64,000 nucleotides of DNA. It comes from Hyphomicrobiales bacterium. GTDB taxonomy: Bacteria > Pseudomonadota > Alphaproteobacteria > Rhizobiales > Methyloligellaceae. Of the stretch, positions 43,002-51,644 are shown one piece after another. The stretch spans positions 1 to 64,000 of the forward strand of contig JAJFHN010000014.1 of the NCBI GenBank assembly GCA_021775595.1. Direction: 5' to 3'. The notes beneath the pieces are model-generated. The model saw nothing but the letters and a program-made list of their open reading frames with translations, was not told the DNA's origin and did no database searches. Position 1 is the stretch's first letter. The number at the start of each line of letters is the position of its first letter. The position numbers and the translations under genes were made by a program.

Positions 43002-45932
43002 TTGACTGGTTTTATCGAACGCATCGTGACGATGCCGCCGGTCCATGACGCGGTGCGCGCCGATCAAGCTCTCGATGACCTCGAGACGTTGATCGCGACC
43101 AACGGCGAGCTTGAGCAATTGGTCGCGATGCTGGCGGCAGACAACGAATGCCGTGCGTTGCTGCGCAGCGTATTCAGTGCGTCTCCATTCCTGACGCGTA
43201 CGGCATTGCGCGATCCCGAGGGACTCCAGATCGTGCTGCGATCCGATCCCCGCGACGTGATCCAAGAGCTTGGAATCAAAGCCAAAACCGAAATGTCGAA
43301 CGGTCCCTCGATGGACCAAGCGATGGCGCTGTTGCGAAGCTATAAGCGGCGTGTGGCGTTGACTGTGGCGTTGGCTGACGTTGCCGGCGTGTGGTCCACG
43401 ATGGAGGCAGCGGCGGCTTTGAGCGGTGCAGCCGATCTGACCATCGAGCTCTCTGTGGCCTATCTCATCGGCCGCGCGCATGACGCCGGCGACATCGTCG
43501 GTGTGGCTGCCGGCGAGCCCGCTGCAGAGAGCGGTTACTTCGTGCTCGCCATGGGCAAGCTCGGCGCAAACGAACTCAATTATTCAAGCGATGTGGATCT
43601 GATGGTTTTTTACGATCCATCGCGCCCGTCGTTCGGCAAAGACGTCGAGGCCGGTCCGCTGTTTGTGCGCCTGACGCGAGATCTCATTCGCATGCTGCAA
43701 GAGCGCACAAGCGACGACTATGTCTTCCGCACGGATTTGCGCCTGCGGCCTGATCCAGGTGCGACACAGATTGCGATTTCGACCGAGGCCGGGCTCACAT
43801 ACTATGAGAGCTTCGGGCAGAATTGGGAGCGCGCGGCGCTGATCAAGGCACGCATCGTTGCCGGCGATTACGAGGCGGGCGGACGCTTTCTGGAACAGCT
43901 GGCGCCCTTTGTCTGGCGCAAATATCTCGACTACGCGGCGATCGCCGATATTCACGCCATGAAGCGGCGCGTGCACGCCTTCAAGGGTCATGGCGAAGTC
44001 GCGGTGGCCGGCCATGACGTCAAGCTCGGGCGTGGCGGCATTCGCGAGATCGAATTTTTCGTGCAGAGCCAGCAGCTGATTGCCGGCGGACGGCAGGTAG
44101 ATTTGCGGACGAGGCAAACGCTTGAGACGCTCAAGCGCCTGGCCCAGCACGACTGGATTTCAGATGATGCGGCAGACCAGCTGACCCAAGCCTATTGCTT
44201 CTTGCGCAAGGTCGAGCACCGCATTCAAATGATTGCCGACGAGCAGACGCATCACTTGCCCAAGGACGAGGAGGGCTTGTCGCGGGTCGCTCACTTTACG
44301 GGCTTTGCGGGCGCGCAAGAGTTCGGCGAGGCGTTGGTCAAGACGTTCAATACGGTACAAGAGCATTACGACGCGCTGTTTGAGGATTTGCCCGAGCCGC
44401 CGCAACAGGTCAGCACGCTCAGCTTCCAGGGCGACGAGGACGATCCCCAGTCGCTTGCCGTGCTCGAGCGCCTGGGATACGGCAATCCCCAAGCCGTGAG
44501 CGCAGCGGTGCGGGGTTGGCGCTTTGGGCGTTATGCGGCAACTCACAGCGAGGCGGCGCGCGAACAGCTCGACGCATTTCTTCCCCATTTGCTGGAGGCG
44601 CTGGCCGAGACCGCACAGCCCGATCTGGCGTTTTCCGCCTTTGACCGCTTTCTGGCCGACTTGCCGACGGGCATTCAACTCTTTTCGCTGCTGCGTTCAA
44701 ATCCAAGCCTGCTGCGGCTGATCGCCGATATCATGGGAACGGCGCCCCGGCTCTCCAGCGTCTTGAGCCGGCGCGCGCGCGTGCTCGACGCGGTGCTCGA
44801 TCCAGGCTTTTTCGGCGATCTGCCGACGCAAGAGGAGCTCGAGAGCTTGGTGCGCGACGGGTTGGGCGAAGCCGGCGACTATCAAGGCAAACTCGACCGC
44901 GCGCGTGTCCTGGGGCGCGAACAAGCCTTTCTAATTGGCGTTCGCGTGCTTTCGGGAACGATCACGGCCGATGACGCCGGCGGCGCCTATGCGCGGCTGG
45001 CCGAAACCCTGGTCCAGGCGCTGAAAGATGTCGTTGAAGCCGAACTTGAAAGCGCGCACGGACGCATCAAGGGAGGGGCCGCGGCGGTCGTCGCCTTGGG
45101 TAAGTTGGGCGGGCGCGAAATTACCGCGGCCTCAGATCTCGACCTCATCGTGATCTATGACTTCGACGAGGACGCAGCCTCCTCCGATGGCGCCAAACCG
45201 CTTGCGGCCAGCCAATATTATGCCCGCCTGACCCAACGCTTGATCAGCGCGCTGGCTGCGCCCACGGCCGAGGGGACGCTCTATGAGGTCGACATGCGCT
45301 TGCGTCCTTCGGGCAATGCCGGGCCGGTTGCTACGAGCTTGAAGAGTTTTACGGACTATCAGCAAAAAGAGGCCTGGACCTGGGAGCATTTGGCGCTGAC
45401 GCGTGCAAGGGTGATTGCCGGCCCCGAACCCCTGAGACGCGCCATAGAGTGGGCAATCGGCGATGTCATCGCGCGTCCTCGCGAAACGGCGAAGATTGCC
45501 GCCGACGTGCGCGAGATGCGCGCAAAGATCGAGAAGGAAAAGGGCACGCAAGACCCCTGGGCGCTCAAGCAGGTGCGCGGTGGCTTGGTCGATCTCGAGT
45601 TCATCACGCAATTTCTGCAGATCACTTCGGCGAGCGTTCATCCCCAAGTGATCGAACAGAACACGGCCGCCTGCCTCGCCAAGCTGAGTGAGGCCGGCGT
45701 ATTGGGGGCGGGCGAGGCCGAAACCCTGCTACCCGCCGCCAAGCTCTACAACAATCTGACCCAGGTGCTTCGCCTCTGTCTTGAGGGCTCCTTCAAGCCC
45801 GAGGAGGCGCCCCAAGGATTGAAAGATTTGCTGGACCGGGCGACCGGATTGCCCGATTTCAGTACGCTGGAGCGGCACCTGAAAGAGACGCAAATGGCAG
45901 TCAAAGAGCTGTTTGACAAGTTGATCGACTGA
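43002..45932 (+). CDS. glnE: Bifunctional glutamine synthetase adenylyltransferase/deadenylase
   Basis: Controls glutamine synthetase by adding or removing AMP in response to PII protein. The 976 residues contain two nucleotidyltransferase domains: the N-terminal deadenylase with LGANELNYSSDVDLMVFYD near residue 186 and the C-terminal adenylyltransferase with LGGREITAASDLDLIVIYD near residue 700, each followed by a helical regulatory domain (VRGGLVDLEFITQFLQ; RGGIREIEFFVQSQQL). Both active sites keep the Asp pair. The start is TTG with GAGGGG eight bases upstream; a GTG or ATG about ten codons later is possible. Length is normal. Confidence 0.95.
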   Translation: MTGFIERIVTMPPVHDAVRADQALDDLETLIATNGELEQLVAMLAADNECRALLRSVFSASPFLTRTALRDPEGLQIVLRSDPRDVIQELGIKAKTEMSNGPSMDQAMALLRSYKRRVALTVALADVAGVWSTMEAAAALSGAADLTIELSVAYLIGRAHDAGDIVGVAAGEPAAESGYFVLAMGKLGANELNYSSDVDLMVFYDPSRPSFGKDVEAGPLFVRLTRDLIRMLQERTSDDYVFRTDLRLRPDPGATQIAISTEAGLTYYESFGQNWERAALIKARIVAGDYEAGGRFLEQLAPFVWRKYLDYAAIADIHAMKRRVHAFKGHGEVAVAGHDVKLGRGGIREIEFFVQSQQLIAGGRQVDLRTRQTLETLKRLAQHDWISDDAADQLTQAYCFLRKVEHRIQMIADEQTHHLPKDEEGLSRVAHFTGFAGAQEFGEALVKTFNTVQEHYDALFEDLPEPPQQVSTLSFQGDEDDPQSLAVLERLGYGNPQAVSAAVRGWRFGRYAATHSEAAREQLDAFLPHLLEALAETAQPDLAFSAFDRFLADLPTGIQLFSLLRSNPSLLRLIADIMGTAPRLSSVLSRRARVLDAVLDPGFFGDLPTQEELESLVRDGLGEAGDYQGKLDRARVLGREQAFLIGVRVLSGTITADDAGGAYARLAETLVQALKDVVEAELESAHGRIKGGAAAVVALGKLGGREITAASDLDLIVIYDFDEDAASSDGAKPLAASQYYARLTQRLISALAAPTAEGTLYEVDMRLRPSGNAGPVATSLKSFTDYQQKEAWTWEHLALTRARVIAGPEPLRRAIEWAIGDVIARPRETAKIAADVREMRAKIEKEKGTQDPWALKQVRGGLVDLEFITQFLQITSASVHPQVIEQNTAACLAKLSEAGVLGAGEAETLLPAAKLYNNLTQVLRLCLEGSFKPEEAPQGLKDLLDRATGLPDFSTLERHLKETQMAVKELFDKLID

Positions 45933-45988
45933 GCCGCAGCGATCGGGTGCCAGCGGACGGTCACATCGATTCTGGACAAACATTTCGC

Positions 45989-46483
45989 ATGACAGAGATT
46001 GTTCAATTCGAAGAGGTCCGTTGGCCGAATGTGTGGCGGGTCATGCAGCCCGTTTTCAAGGCGGGCGAGACATATCCCTACGCGCCGGAGATCAGCGAGG
46101 CGGAGGCACATACAGCGTGGATTGAAATTCCTGCGGCGACCTATGTCGCAGTTGGTTCGGATGGGGCTGTGTTGGGCACCTATTACATCAAGGCCAACCA
46201 ACCCGGTCTTGGCGGTCATGTTTGCAATTGCGGATACATCGTTTCGGAGGCCGCAAGAGGAGGAGGGGTCGCATCACAGATGTGCGAACACTCCCAGCGA
46301 GAGGCATTGCGTCTTGGATTTTTGGCGATGCAATACAATTTTGTCGTTGCCACAAACGAACAAGCTGTCCGCCTTTGGCAGAAACACAACTTTGAAATAA
46401 TTGGAACTTTGCCCGATGCCTTTCGCCACGCGCGTTTCGGCCTGGTCGATGCTCACATCATGCACAAAAACCTAAAAGGTTGA
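45989..46483 (+). CDS. GNAT-family N-acetyltransferase
   Basis: A 164-residue GCN5-related acetyltransferase. The acetyl-CoA-binding core reads CGYIVSEAARGGGVASQMCE (the R/Q-x-x-G-x-G/A variant), followed by AMQYNFVVATNEQAVRLWQK HNF, where NxxAxxLWxKxxF is the family C-terminal motif. The substrate is unknown. It stands between glnE and the EF-hand gene with its own spacing and need not share their control. I chose ATG 45989; a GTG further upstream would overlap a GC-rich stretch without ribosome-binding site. Confidence 0.88.
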   Translation: MTEIVQFEEVRWPNVWRVMQPVFKAGETYPYAPEISEAEAHTAWIEIPAATYVAVGSDGAVLGTYYIKANQPGLGGHVCNCGYIVSEAARGGGVASQMCEHSQREALRLGFLAMQYNFVVATNEQAVRLWQKHNFEIIGTLPDAFRHARFGLVDAHIMHKNLKG

Positions 46484-46589
46484 ATTTGGCGCGACGGATT
46501 TGATCCGCTCGATGCGTACAAGCTCCCAGAATGGCCGCGCACCCGACTGTGACCCCCATCGCGGCGGCTAAACGCAAGGAGCGACAACA

Positions 46590-47078
46590 ATGACGAATCG
46601 AGGAACTATGCTGGCCGCGATAACGATGGCCGGATTTATGGCAGCGGCCGGCAGCTCGGTCATAGCGTTCGCCGACGACGGCGTCCGCGCAGGCCAACCG
46701 AACGCCACGCACGTTAAATGGCGCGGCGGTCATGGCGGCCATGGCAAGGGCTGGATGAAACGCGCTGATGCCAACAAGGACGGCACGATAACTCTGGAAG
46801 AGACGCTGAGCGTCCGCGATGAAAAATTCGAACGTTTCGATACGGACAAGAATGGCGTGGTGACCGACGAAGAAGTTCAGGCGGTCGTGCAAGAGCGTGT
46901 TGATCGCATGTCGACGCGGATCGTTCGCAAATACGATCAAGACCGCGACGGCAAGATCACGCGGGACGAATTCGACCGGTTCGCTAAGGAGCGGTTCGGG
47001 TGGATGGATTTGGACGATAACGGCAAGCTCGAAAAAGACGAATTGCCGAAGTCCATGAAGCACAAAACGAAGAAGTGA
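46590..47078 (+). CDS. Periplasmic EF-hand calcium-binding protein
   Basis: A 162-residue exported protein. A signal peptide (to about residue 28, ...SVIAFADD) precedes a His/Gly-rich linker (WRGGHGGHGKGW) and four canonical EF-hand loops: DANKDGTITLEE, DTDKNGVVTDEE, DQDRDGKITRDE and DLDDNGKLEKDE. All keep the calcium-coordinating Asp and Gly positions. The ribosome-binding site CAAGGAG lies about eight bases upstream. An ECF sigma factor gene follows 21 bases after the stop, so the protein may sense or buffer calcium for that system; this is inferred from context. Confidence 0.92.
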   Translation: MTNRGTMLAAITMAGFMAAAGSSVIAFADDGVRAGQPNATHVKWRGGHGGHGKGWMKRADANKDGTITLEETLSVRDEKFERFDTDKNGVVTDEEVQAVVQERVDRMSTRIVRKYDQDRDGKITRDEFDRFAKERFGWMDLDDNGKLEKDELPKSMKHKTKK

Positions 47079-47099
47079 CTGCAGACCCCAGTAACGGGA

Positions 47100-47735
47100 A
47101 TGTATGGCGTGGAGCCAGCAACACGGGCGCCGGATCGCGAGCTTGCCTCGCGGCCCGGCCGCCACAATCAGCACCAGGCGTTGCGTGACGGTCGGCTCAT
47201 GGCGGCCGTCGCGCGGGGCGACCAGCATGCCTATGGCGAGCTCGTCGAAACAGAATTGCCGCGCGTCGTCGCCGTGGCTCGCAGGGTACTGGGCAACGAC
47301 AGCGAGGCGGACGATGTCGCGCAGGAGGCGTTGCTTCGATTGTGGCGACAGGCCGCCGACTGGCGGGCGGGCGAGGCCCGGGTCCGGACCTGGCTTTACC
47401 GGGTGGCGGTGAACCTGGCGATAGATCGATTGCGGCGCCGGCGCGAGGAAACGGGCACCGAGGCGCCCGAGATCGCGGAACCGGCAAGCCAGCAGCGTCA
47501 GTTGGAGGATCAGGATCTGGCTGCCGTCGTGAACGACGCGCTGCAGAAGCTGCCCGAGCGCCAACGCATCGCGCTCACGCTGTTTCACTATGAGGGCGAG
47601 ACAATGGCCGATGTGGCCGAGGTCATGGATACGAGCCCGGATGCGGTCGAATCGCTGCTCGGGCGGGGGCGACGAGCACTGAAGAAGCAACTCGCGCATC
47701 ATTGGCAAAACATCATGCCGGACGCGCAAAACTAA
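47100..47735 (+). CDS. ECF-type RNA polymerase sigma factor
   Basis: The 211-residue sigma-70-family factor has region 2 at about 40-115 (SEADDVAQEALLRLWRQAAD, WLYRVAVNLAIDRLRRRRE) and region 4 at about 145-198 (LPERQRIALTLFHYEGETMA, then a helix-turn-helix ending ESLLGRGRRALKK). The N-terminal 30 residues are variable and may not all be translated; GGGA directly before ATG is a poor ribosome-binding site. Downstream membrane-protein genes are the likely regulators. No C-terminal SnoaL-type extension is present. Confidence 0.93.
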   Translation: MYGVEPATRAPDRELASRPGRHNQHQALRDGRLMAAVARGDQHAYGELVETELPRVVAVARRVLGNDSEADDVAQEALLRLWRQAADWRAGEARVRTWLYRVAVNLAIDRLRRRREETGTEAPEIAEPASQQRQLEDQDLAAVVNDALQKLPERQRIALTLFHYEGETMADVAEVMDTSPDAVESLLGRGRRALKKQLAHHWQNIMPDAQN

Positions 47736-47750
47736 CGGGGCTGGAGAGCA

Positions 47751-48257
47751 ATGACGACGAGAGACGACATAAATCGCCTTGCGGAGGTGCTGGAGATCTT
47801 CGGTCCTGAAGCCGAACGCTGGCCGGCGGCAGAGCGCGATCGGCTTGAGGCGCTTGTCGGACGCGAAGAGGCGGCGGGCAAGCTCGTTGTCGAGGCACGA
47901 GCGCTTGCCGCCGTCATGGCCCATGCGCCAGCTGGTGCGGCGAGTGCCGAGCTCAAGGCGCGCATTCTGGCAGCCGCTTCACCCGAGGCGCAGGGCGCGC
48001 CAATCATCGTCCGGGCGCCGGAAAGTCCGCTGCGCCGGTTATTCGGATCGGGCTGGAGCTTCGGTCCGGCGTGGCCTTCGGCGGCGGTGATGGCCGCCTC
48101 GTTGGCGTGCGGTATTTATCTCGGCGCGAGCGGGCTCGCTCAGCCCGTGTTCGACGACGCCTTTACGATGGCATCGCTCGACAGCGGTGTGGAGGATGCG
48201 GAGGATCTGTTCAAGGAAGACGATGAGAGCAACTTGGGCGAGGAGAGCATGCTGTGA
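47751..48257 (+). CDS. Single-helix membrane protein, probable regulator of the sigma factor
   Basis: A 168-residue protein of no family I can name. A soluble, helical N-terminus (MTTRDDINRLAEVLEIFGPE AERWPAAER, about 1-100) is followed by one membrane helix (AAVMAASLACGIYLGASGLA, about 108-127) and an acidic, presumably periplasmic C-terminus ending GEESML. Place and topology are those of an anti-sigma factor, but no zinc motif (HxxxCxxC) is present. The last codons contain AGGAG and serve as ribosome-binding site for the next gene, whose GTG overlaps the TGA stop. Its helix and tail recur in the next gene. Confidence 0.8.
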   Translation: MTTRDDINRLAEVLEIFGPEAERWPAAERDRLEALVGREEAAGKLVVEARALAAVMAHAPAGAASAELKARILAAASPEAQGAPIIVRAPESPLRRLFGSGWSFGPAWPSAAVMAASLACGIYLGASGLAQPVFDDAFTMASLDSGVEDAEDLFKEDDESNLGEESML

Positions 48258-48675
48258 GCGAGATCAAGCAGAAATTGCCCGTGACGGCCCCGCGACATTG
48301 GCGCTGGGCCCGGTTTGCTCTCGTTGCCTTGCCGACGCTCGGCTTGTTCTCTATCGGCGCTGCCGTGGGTTCGATTTGGGCAACGGCCGTGTTGGCGTCG
48401 GCACTGGCGCTGGGACTCTATCTCAGCACGCAGGGCATGACGCGGTCCGCACTTGACGGCGACACACAGGCCAGCGCGGCAGAGGATGGCGGCGAGGAAG
48501 CCAACACCCGGTATGCAGCCGACGGTAAGACCGTGTTCGGCAAGGAGAGTATGTTGTGAGCACTGACACGCAGAAGACGCCGGGCCGCTGGCGTTGGGGC
48601 CGGATTGCGCTGATCGCGTCGCTGGCTCTGAACCTGCTCTTTGTGGGCGCCATAGGCGGTTCGATTTGGGCCATG
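48105..48675 (+). repeat. Two diverged tandem copies of an approximately 302-base segment
   Basis: Matching landmarks are spaced 302 bases apart: TATCTC at 48117 and 48419, and AGGAGAGCATGCTGTGAGC (48241) against AGGAGAGTATGTTGTGAGC (48543), with two mismatches in 19. The distance from the helix landmark to the overlapping GTG start is 137 bases in both. After the start, both copies reach GGTTCGATTTGGGC (ending near 48381 and 48670). Each copy thus runs from the membrane helix of one gene to the membrane helix of the next. Confidence 0.7.
48254..48559 (+). CDS. Small chimeric membrane protein, 101 aa
   Basis: No family recognised. Residues 1-45 (PRHWRWARFALVALPTLGLF ... AAVGSIWA) resemble the N-terminus of the next gene (GRWRWGRIALIASLALNLLF ... 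GAIGGSIWA). Residues 46-101 (AVLASALALGLYLSTQGM ... FGKESML) resemble the helix and tail of the preceding gene (AVMAASLACGIYLGASGL ... GEESML). It therefore looks like a fusion made at the joint of a tandem duplication, with two adjacent helices. The GTG start overlaps the upstream TGA, and its own stop overlaps the next GTG, so it is translated in series with its neighbours. Role unknown. Confidence 0.8.
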   Translation: MSEIKQKLPVTAPRHWRWARFALVALPTLGLFSIGAAVGSIWATAVLASALALGLYLSTQGMTRSALDGDTQASAAEDGGEEANTRYAADGKTVFGKESML

Positions 48676-49176
48676 TGGGCAGGGTATTGGAGCGGACCGC
48701 GCCACCATGCATTCGCCGGCGCGGTGCACCATCTGATGCGCACGCTGCCCGATGAGAGGCGCAAGACCGTACGCCAAGTGCTGCGAAGCCACCGCGGGGA
48801 AATCAAACCGTTGCGGCGTGAGGTGCGTCAGGCGCGCAGAGCAGCAGCGCGCGCGATGCGACGCGAGCCACTCGATGAGGCGGCCCTGCGGAGCGCATTG
48901 GGTGGGTTGCGCGCGGCCGAAACGAAAATCAGCGCAGCCGTGGCCGAAATGGCCATTGAGCTCGCCAAGACGCTCGATCTGGAAGAGCGGCGCGAATTGC
49001 TGCACGGCTTAGCGCGTCATGGCCGCTTCGGCCGAAAGCGCGGCAAGCGGGGCGGTGAGCGCCGCGGCGACATCGAGCGCGAACAGAGTGCCGACAAAGC
49101 ATCGGAAGGCGCCCCCGCCGACAAAGCCAAGGACGCAACAGTTCAACCGGTCCAGCCGGTCCAACCTAAACCCTAA
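48556..49176 (+). CDS. Periplasmic heavy-metal-sensor/Spy-CpxP-like protein
   Basis: A 206-residue protein with one N-terminal helix (IALIASLALNLLFVGAIGGS) and a periplasmic all-helical domain of the heavy-metal-resistance (CnrX/Spy-like) family: HHLMRTLPDERRKTVRQVLR, LRREVRQARRAAARAMRREP and AVAEMAIELAKTLDLEERRE, where LPxxRR is the LTxxQ-like motif. The C-terminus is basic, then Ala/Asp/Pro-rich. Such proteins commonly stand next to ECF sigma factors and gauge envelope or metal stress. The start GTG overlaps the preceding stop. Its TAA overlaps the stop of the convergent PleC-like gene. Confidence 0.87.
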   Translation: MSTDTQKTPGRWRWGRIALIASLALNLLFVGAIGGSIWAMWAGYWSGPRHHAFAGAVHHLMRTLPDERRKTVRQVLRSHRGEIKPLRREVRQARRAAARAMRREPLDEAALRSALGGLRAAETKISAAVAEMAIELAKTLDLEERRELLHGLARHGRFGRKRGKRGGERRGDIEREQSADKASEGAPADKAKDATVQPVQPVQPKP

Positions 49177-51476
49177 TCGTCTGCGGTCGCGTCACTTGCC
49201 GTCAGAATCGGCTGGGTGGGCAGGATGCAGGTCACCGCGGTGCCTTGGCCCTCTTTGGAGGTGATCTCGATCAAGCCGCCATGCATCTCGATCAGCGACC
49301 GCGAGATTGAGAGCCCCAAACCGCTGCCCTTGTGGCTCTTGGTGAACTGATTTTCGATCTGCTCGAAGGGCTTGCCCAATTTATCGAGTTCACGCGCGGG
49401 GATGCCGACGCCGGTGTCCTTGATGATAATTTTGACCCGCCCTTTGGCGCCGCGCGCCAGCCTGATCCTGACTTCGCCACCCTCGGGCGTGAATTTGACG
49501 GCGTTGGAAAGCAGATTGAGCAGGGTTTGCTTCAAAGCCCGCCTGTCGGCCTCGATCTTGAGGCTGTCGGCGCCGGTGCGCTTGAGTTTCACTTTCCGCT
49601 TCTTGGCGCTTTCGGCCACCACGCGCAGGCTGTCCTCAATGATCTCGCCCAAGTCGAGCTGTTCGATTTCGAGTTGAATGCGGCCCGCCTCGATCTTGGA
49701 CATGTCCAAAATATCGTTGATCACTTCGAGCAGATAGGTGCCGCTCTCATGGATATCGCGGGCGTACTCTTCGTATTTTTCGTTGCCGAGCGGGCCGAAC
49801 AACGCTTGCTGCATGACGTCTGAAAAGCCCAGCACGGCGTTGAGCGGTGTGCGGAGCTCGTGGCTGAAGTTCGCCAAGAACTGAGACTTGCTGCGATTGG
49901 CGGCCTCGGCGCGATTTTTCTCCAGCGCGTATTTCTCGGTCAGATCGACGAGTTGCTGTTTCTGCAGTTCGAGCTCCTGCCTGGAATTGCGCAAATCCGA
50001 CACGGTCGTCTGCAGCTCCTGATCGTGCTCGAACAGTTTCTGTTCGTTCTGTTTGAGGCCGGTGATGTCCACGCTGACGCAGACATAGCCGCCGTCCTTG
50101 GTTCGGCGCTCATCGACATGGAGCCAACGATTGTCCTCCAGCTGAGCCTCATAGGTCCGGGCATGGGAGTCGCCATCGCCCGATACATCAACGCGCTTGA
50201 GCACCGGGGGCTCGCTGGCGGCAGAGAGCACTTGCTCATAAGGCGTGCCGGGGATGACGCTTGAATCGGGCAGATTGTGGAACTGTTGATATTTTGAGTT
50301 ACACAGCACCAGCCTGTTGTCGCTGTCCCACAGCACGAAAGCCTCGGAAATGGATTCAATCGCATCGCGCAGACGGGCGTCGGCCGCCGCGCTCCAATCA
50401 CCGGCTGTCCCGGTTTTATCTTTTTGGCTGACCGCGGCAATGAGATGAGGTTCCCCGCTGGCCTCGTCGCGGATCAGGCGGCCGGCCAGACGCACGTCGA
50501 CCCAATCACCGGCGGCGTTGCGGATGCGGAAATTCTCGTCTAGCGCGTCGGCGTCGTCGGCCATGGCGCGTTGAGCGATGGCATAAAGATCGGTGTCACC
50601 TTGAACAGCTTTGGCGATGTCGTGAAAGGCGATGGGGTCGTCGCTTGGCTCGAGCCCGAGAAGCGTGAACATCGATTGGGACCAGCGCATATTGCCGCGC
50701 GCAATGTTCCAATCCCATAGACCGCATCCGGTTGCGCCCAAGACCTGGTCGAAGGGACCCATCGACGCGGCCAGACCGGGCGCGGCGGCACTTGCTGGGC
50801 GCGACAGGAAGGCGGCGATGATCAGTATCAGCAAAAGACCCGTGGTCGCGAAGATCGTGATGTCGAACACGGCCTCGCGCCACCAGCCTTCAAGCGCGCG
50901 GGCTTGGGGTTGGAACATGGCGAGCTGCATGGCCGAGCCTTCGATGTTGCGAACGGTGACAATGGCCTCGTGCCCGTTGCGCAGAACGACCGGCAACACG
51001 CCGGCCTCAGCGGCGAAGGCCATCAGCGGTTGCTCCGATCCGATGACCTCCTCCATCGGGCGATCGACGCGCGAGAGGTCATAGGGGGCCGTGGCCCGTA
51101 TGCGCCCTTCCGTATCGGCAATCAGGACGATGCGGCCCTCAAGGGTGGCGCGCGGCGGCAGGTTTGCGGCAAGCGTGTTTTGCCAATCATCGCCCGCGCT
51201 AGCGCCAGAAAGCTGATAGCGGGCGGCCACCGAATCGGCGATCAGGCCCAGATCGTCGCGCGCTTTGGCAAGCGCGACGGTCTTGCCATAGAGGATGTGG
51301 CTGGCGGTGCCGGCGACGGTGAGCGCGAAAAAGACCGATATCAGAACGAGGACGGTGCGGCGCAGCGCCGTTTCCGACGGCAAAAGCCGTGCGCCAAGAT
51401 TCGCACGAGGAGTCCCTCGTACTCCACCTGCGGGGAACGAATCCACGCCCCCGCGGACGGATGACGTCCGCGCCAT
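49173..51476 (-). CDS. pleC: PAS sensor histidine kinase, PleC-like
   Basis: A 767-residue membrane kinase. Two helices (about 40-62 and 205-225) bound a periplasmic domain of about 140 residues; two PAS domains (about 245-355 and 370-480) follow, then a coiled coil, then His539 in FLANFSHELRTPLNAVLGF with FGPLGNEKYEEYARDIHESG and INDILDMSKIEAG, the DivJ/PleC signature. ATPase motifs: NLLSNAVKF, DTGVGI, GSGLGLSIS. PleC removes phosphate from DivK in relatives. The glnE-pleC-pepN neighbourhood matches what I recall for rhizobial pleC. The start at 51476 is decided by GAGGGGG six bases upstream; a longer frame (18 residues) has none. Confidence 0.85.
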   Translation of the reverse strand: MARTSSVRGGVDSFPAGGVRGTPRANLGARLLPSETALRRTVLVLISVFFALTVAGTASHILYGKTVALAKARDDLGLIADSVAARYQLSGASAGDDWQNTLAANLPPRATLEGRIVLIADTEGRIRATAPYDLSRVDRPMEEVIGSEQPLMAFAAEAGVLPVVLRNGHEAIVTVRNIEGSAMQLAMFQPQARALEGWWREAVFDITIFATTGLLLILIIAAFLSRPASAAAPGLAASMGPFDQVLGATGCGLWDWNIARGNMRWSQSMFTLLGLEPSDDPIAFHDIAKAVQGDTDLYAIAQRAMADDADALDENFRIRNAAGDWVDVRLAGRLIRDEASGEPHLIAAVSQKDKTGTAGDWSAAADARLRDAIESISEAFVLWDSDNRLVLCNSKYQQFHNLPDSSVIPGTPYEQVLSAASEPPVLKRVDVSGDGDSHARTYEAQLEDNRWLHVDERRTKDGGYVCVSVDITGLKQNEQKLFEHDQELQTTVSDLRNSRQELELQKQQLVDLTEKYALEKNRAEAANRSKSQFLANFSHELRTPLNAVLGFSDVMQQALFGPLGNEKYEEYARDIHESGTYLLEVINDILDMSKIEAGRIQLEIEQLDLGEIIEDSLRVVAESAKKRKVKLKRTGADSLKIEADRRALKQTLLNLLSNAVKFTPEGGEVRIRLARGAKGRVKIIIKDTGVGIPARELDKLGKPFEQIENQFTKSHKGSGLGLSISRSLIEMHGGLIEITSKEGQGTAVTCILPTQPILTASDATADD

Positions 51477-51644
51477 TGCTGGCCCCCTCTGTGTGTTTTT
51501 CCTGAAGGCATCCAGGAAAAACTGCCGCATCGCCGCATCAGCGAATCACTTGGTCATTTGATTCGATTGGGCGGCCTTTTGTCCAGAGAGAACATGTGGA
51601 GAACCTGTGTGTGGATAATCGAGAATCTGTTGGATTTCCGCCGC

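Noticed and set aside
46458-47924. 488-codon open reading frame on the minus strand
   Set aside because: Antisense to the EF-hand and sigma-factor genes, both with clear motifs. No domain is visible in the antisense product.
48241-48561. Explaining the repeated AGGAGAG-ATG-TGTGAGC only by ribosome-binding-site constraint
   Set aside because: Constraint can explain the 3' ends, but not the equal 137-base distance to matching helix sequences nor the matching N-terminal helices of the fusion and the Spy-like gene. I therefore prefer duplication, while keeping constraint as a partial cause of the conservation.
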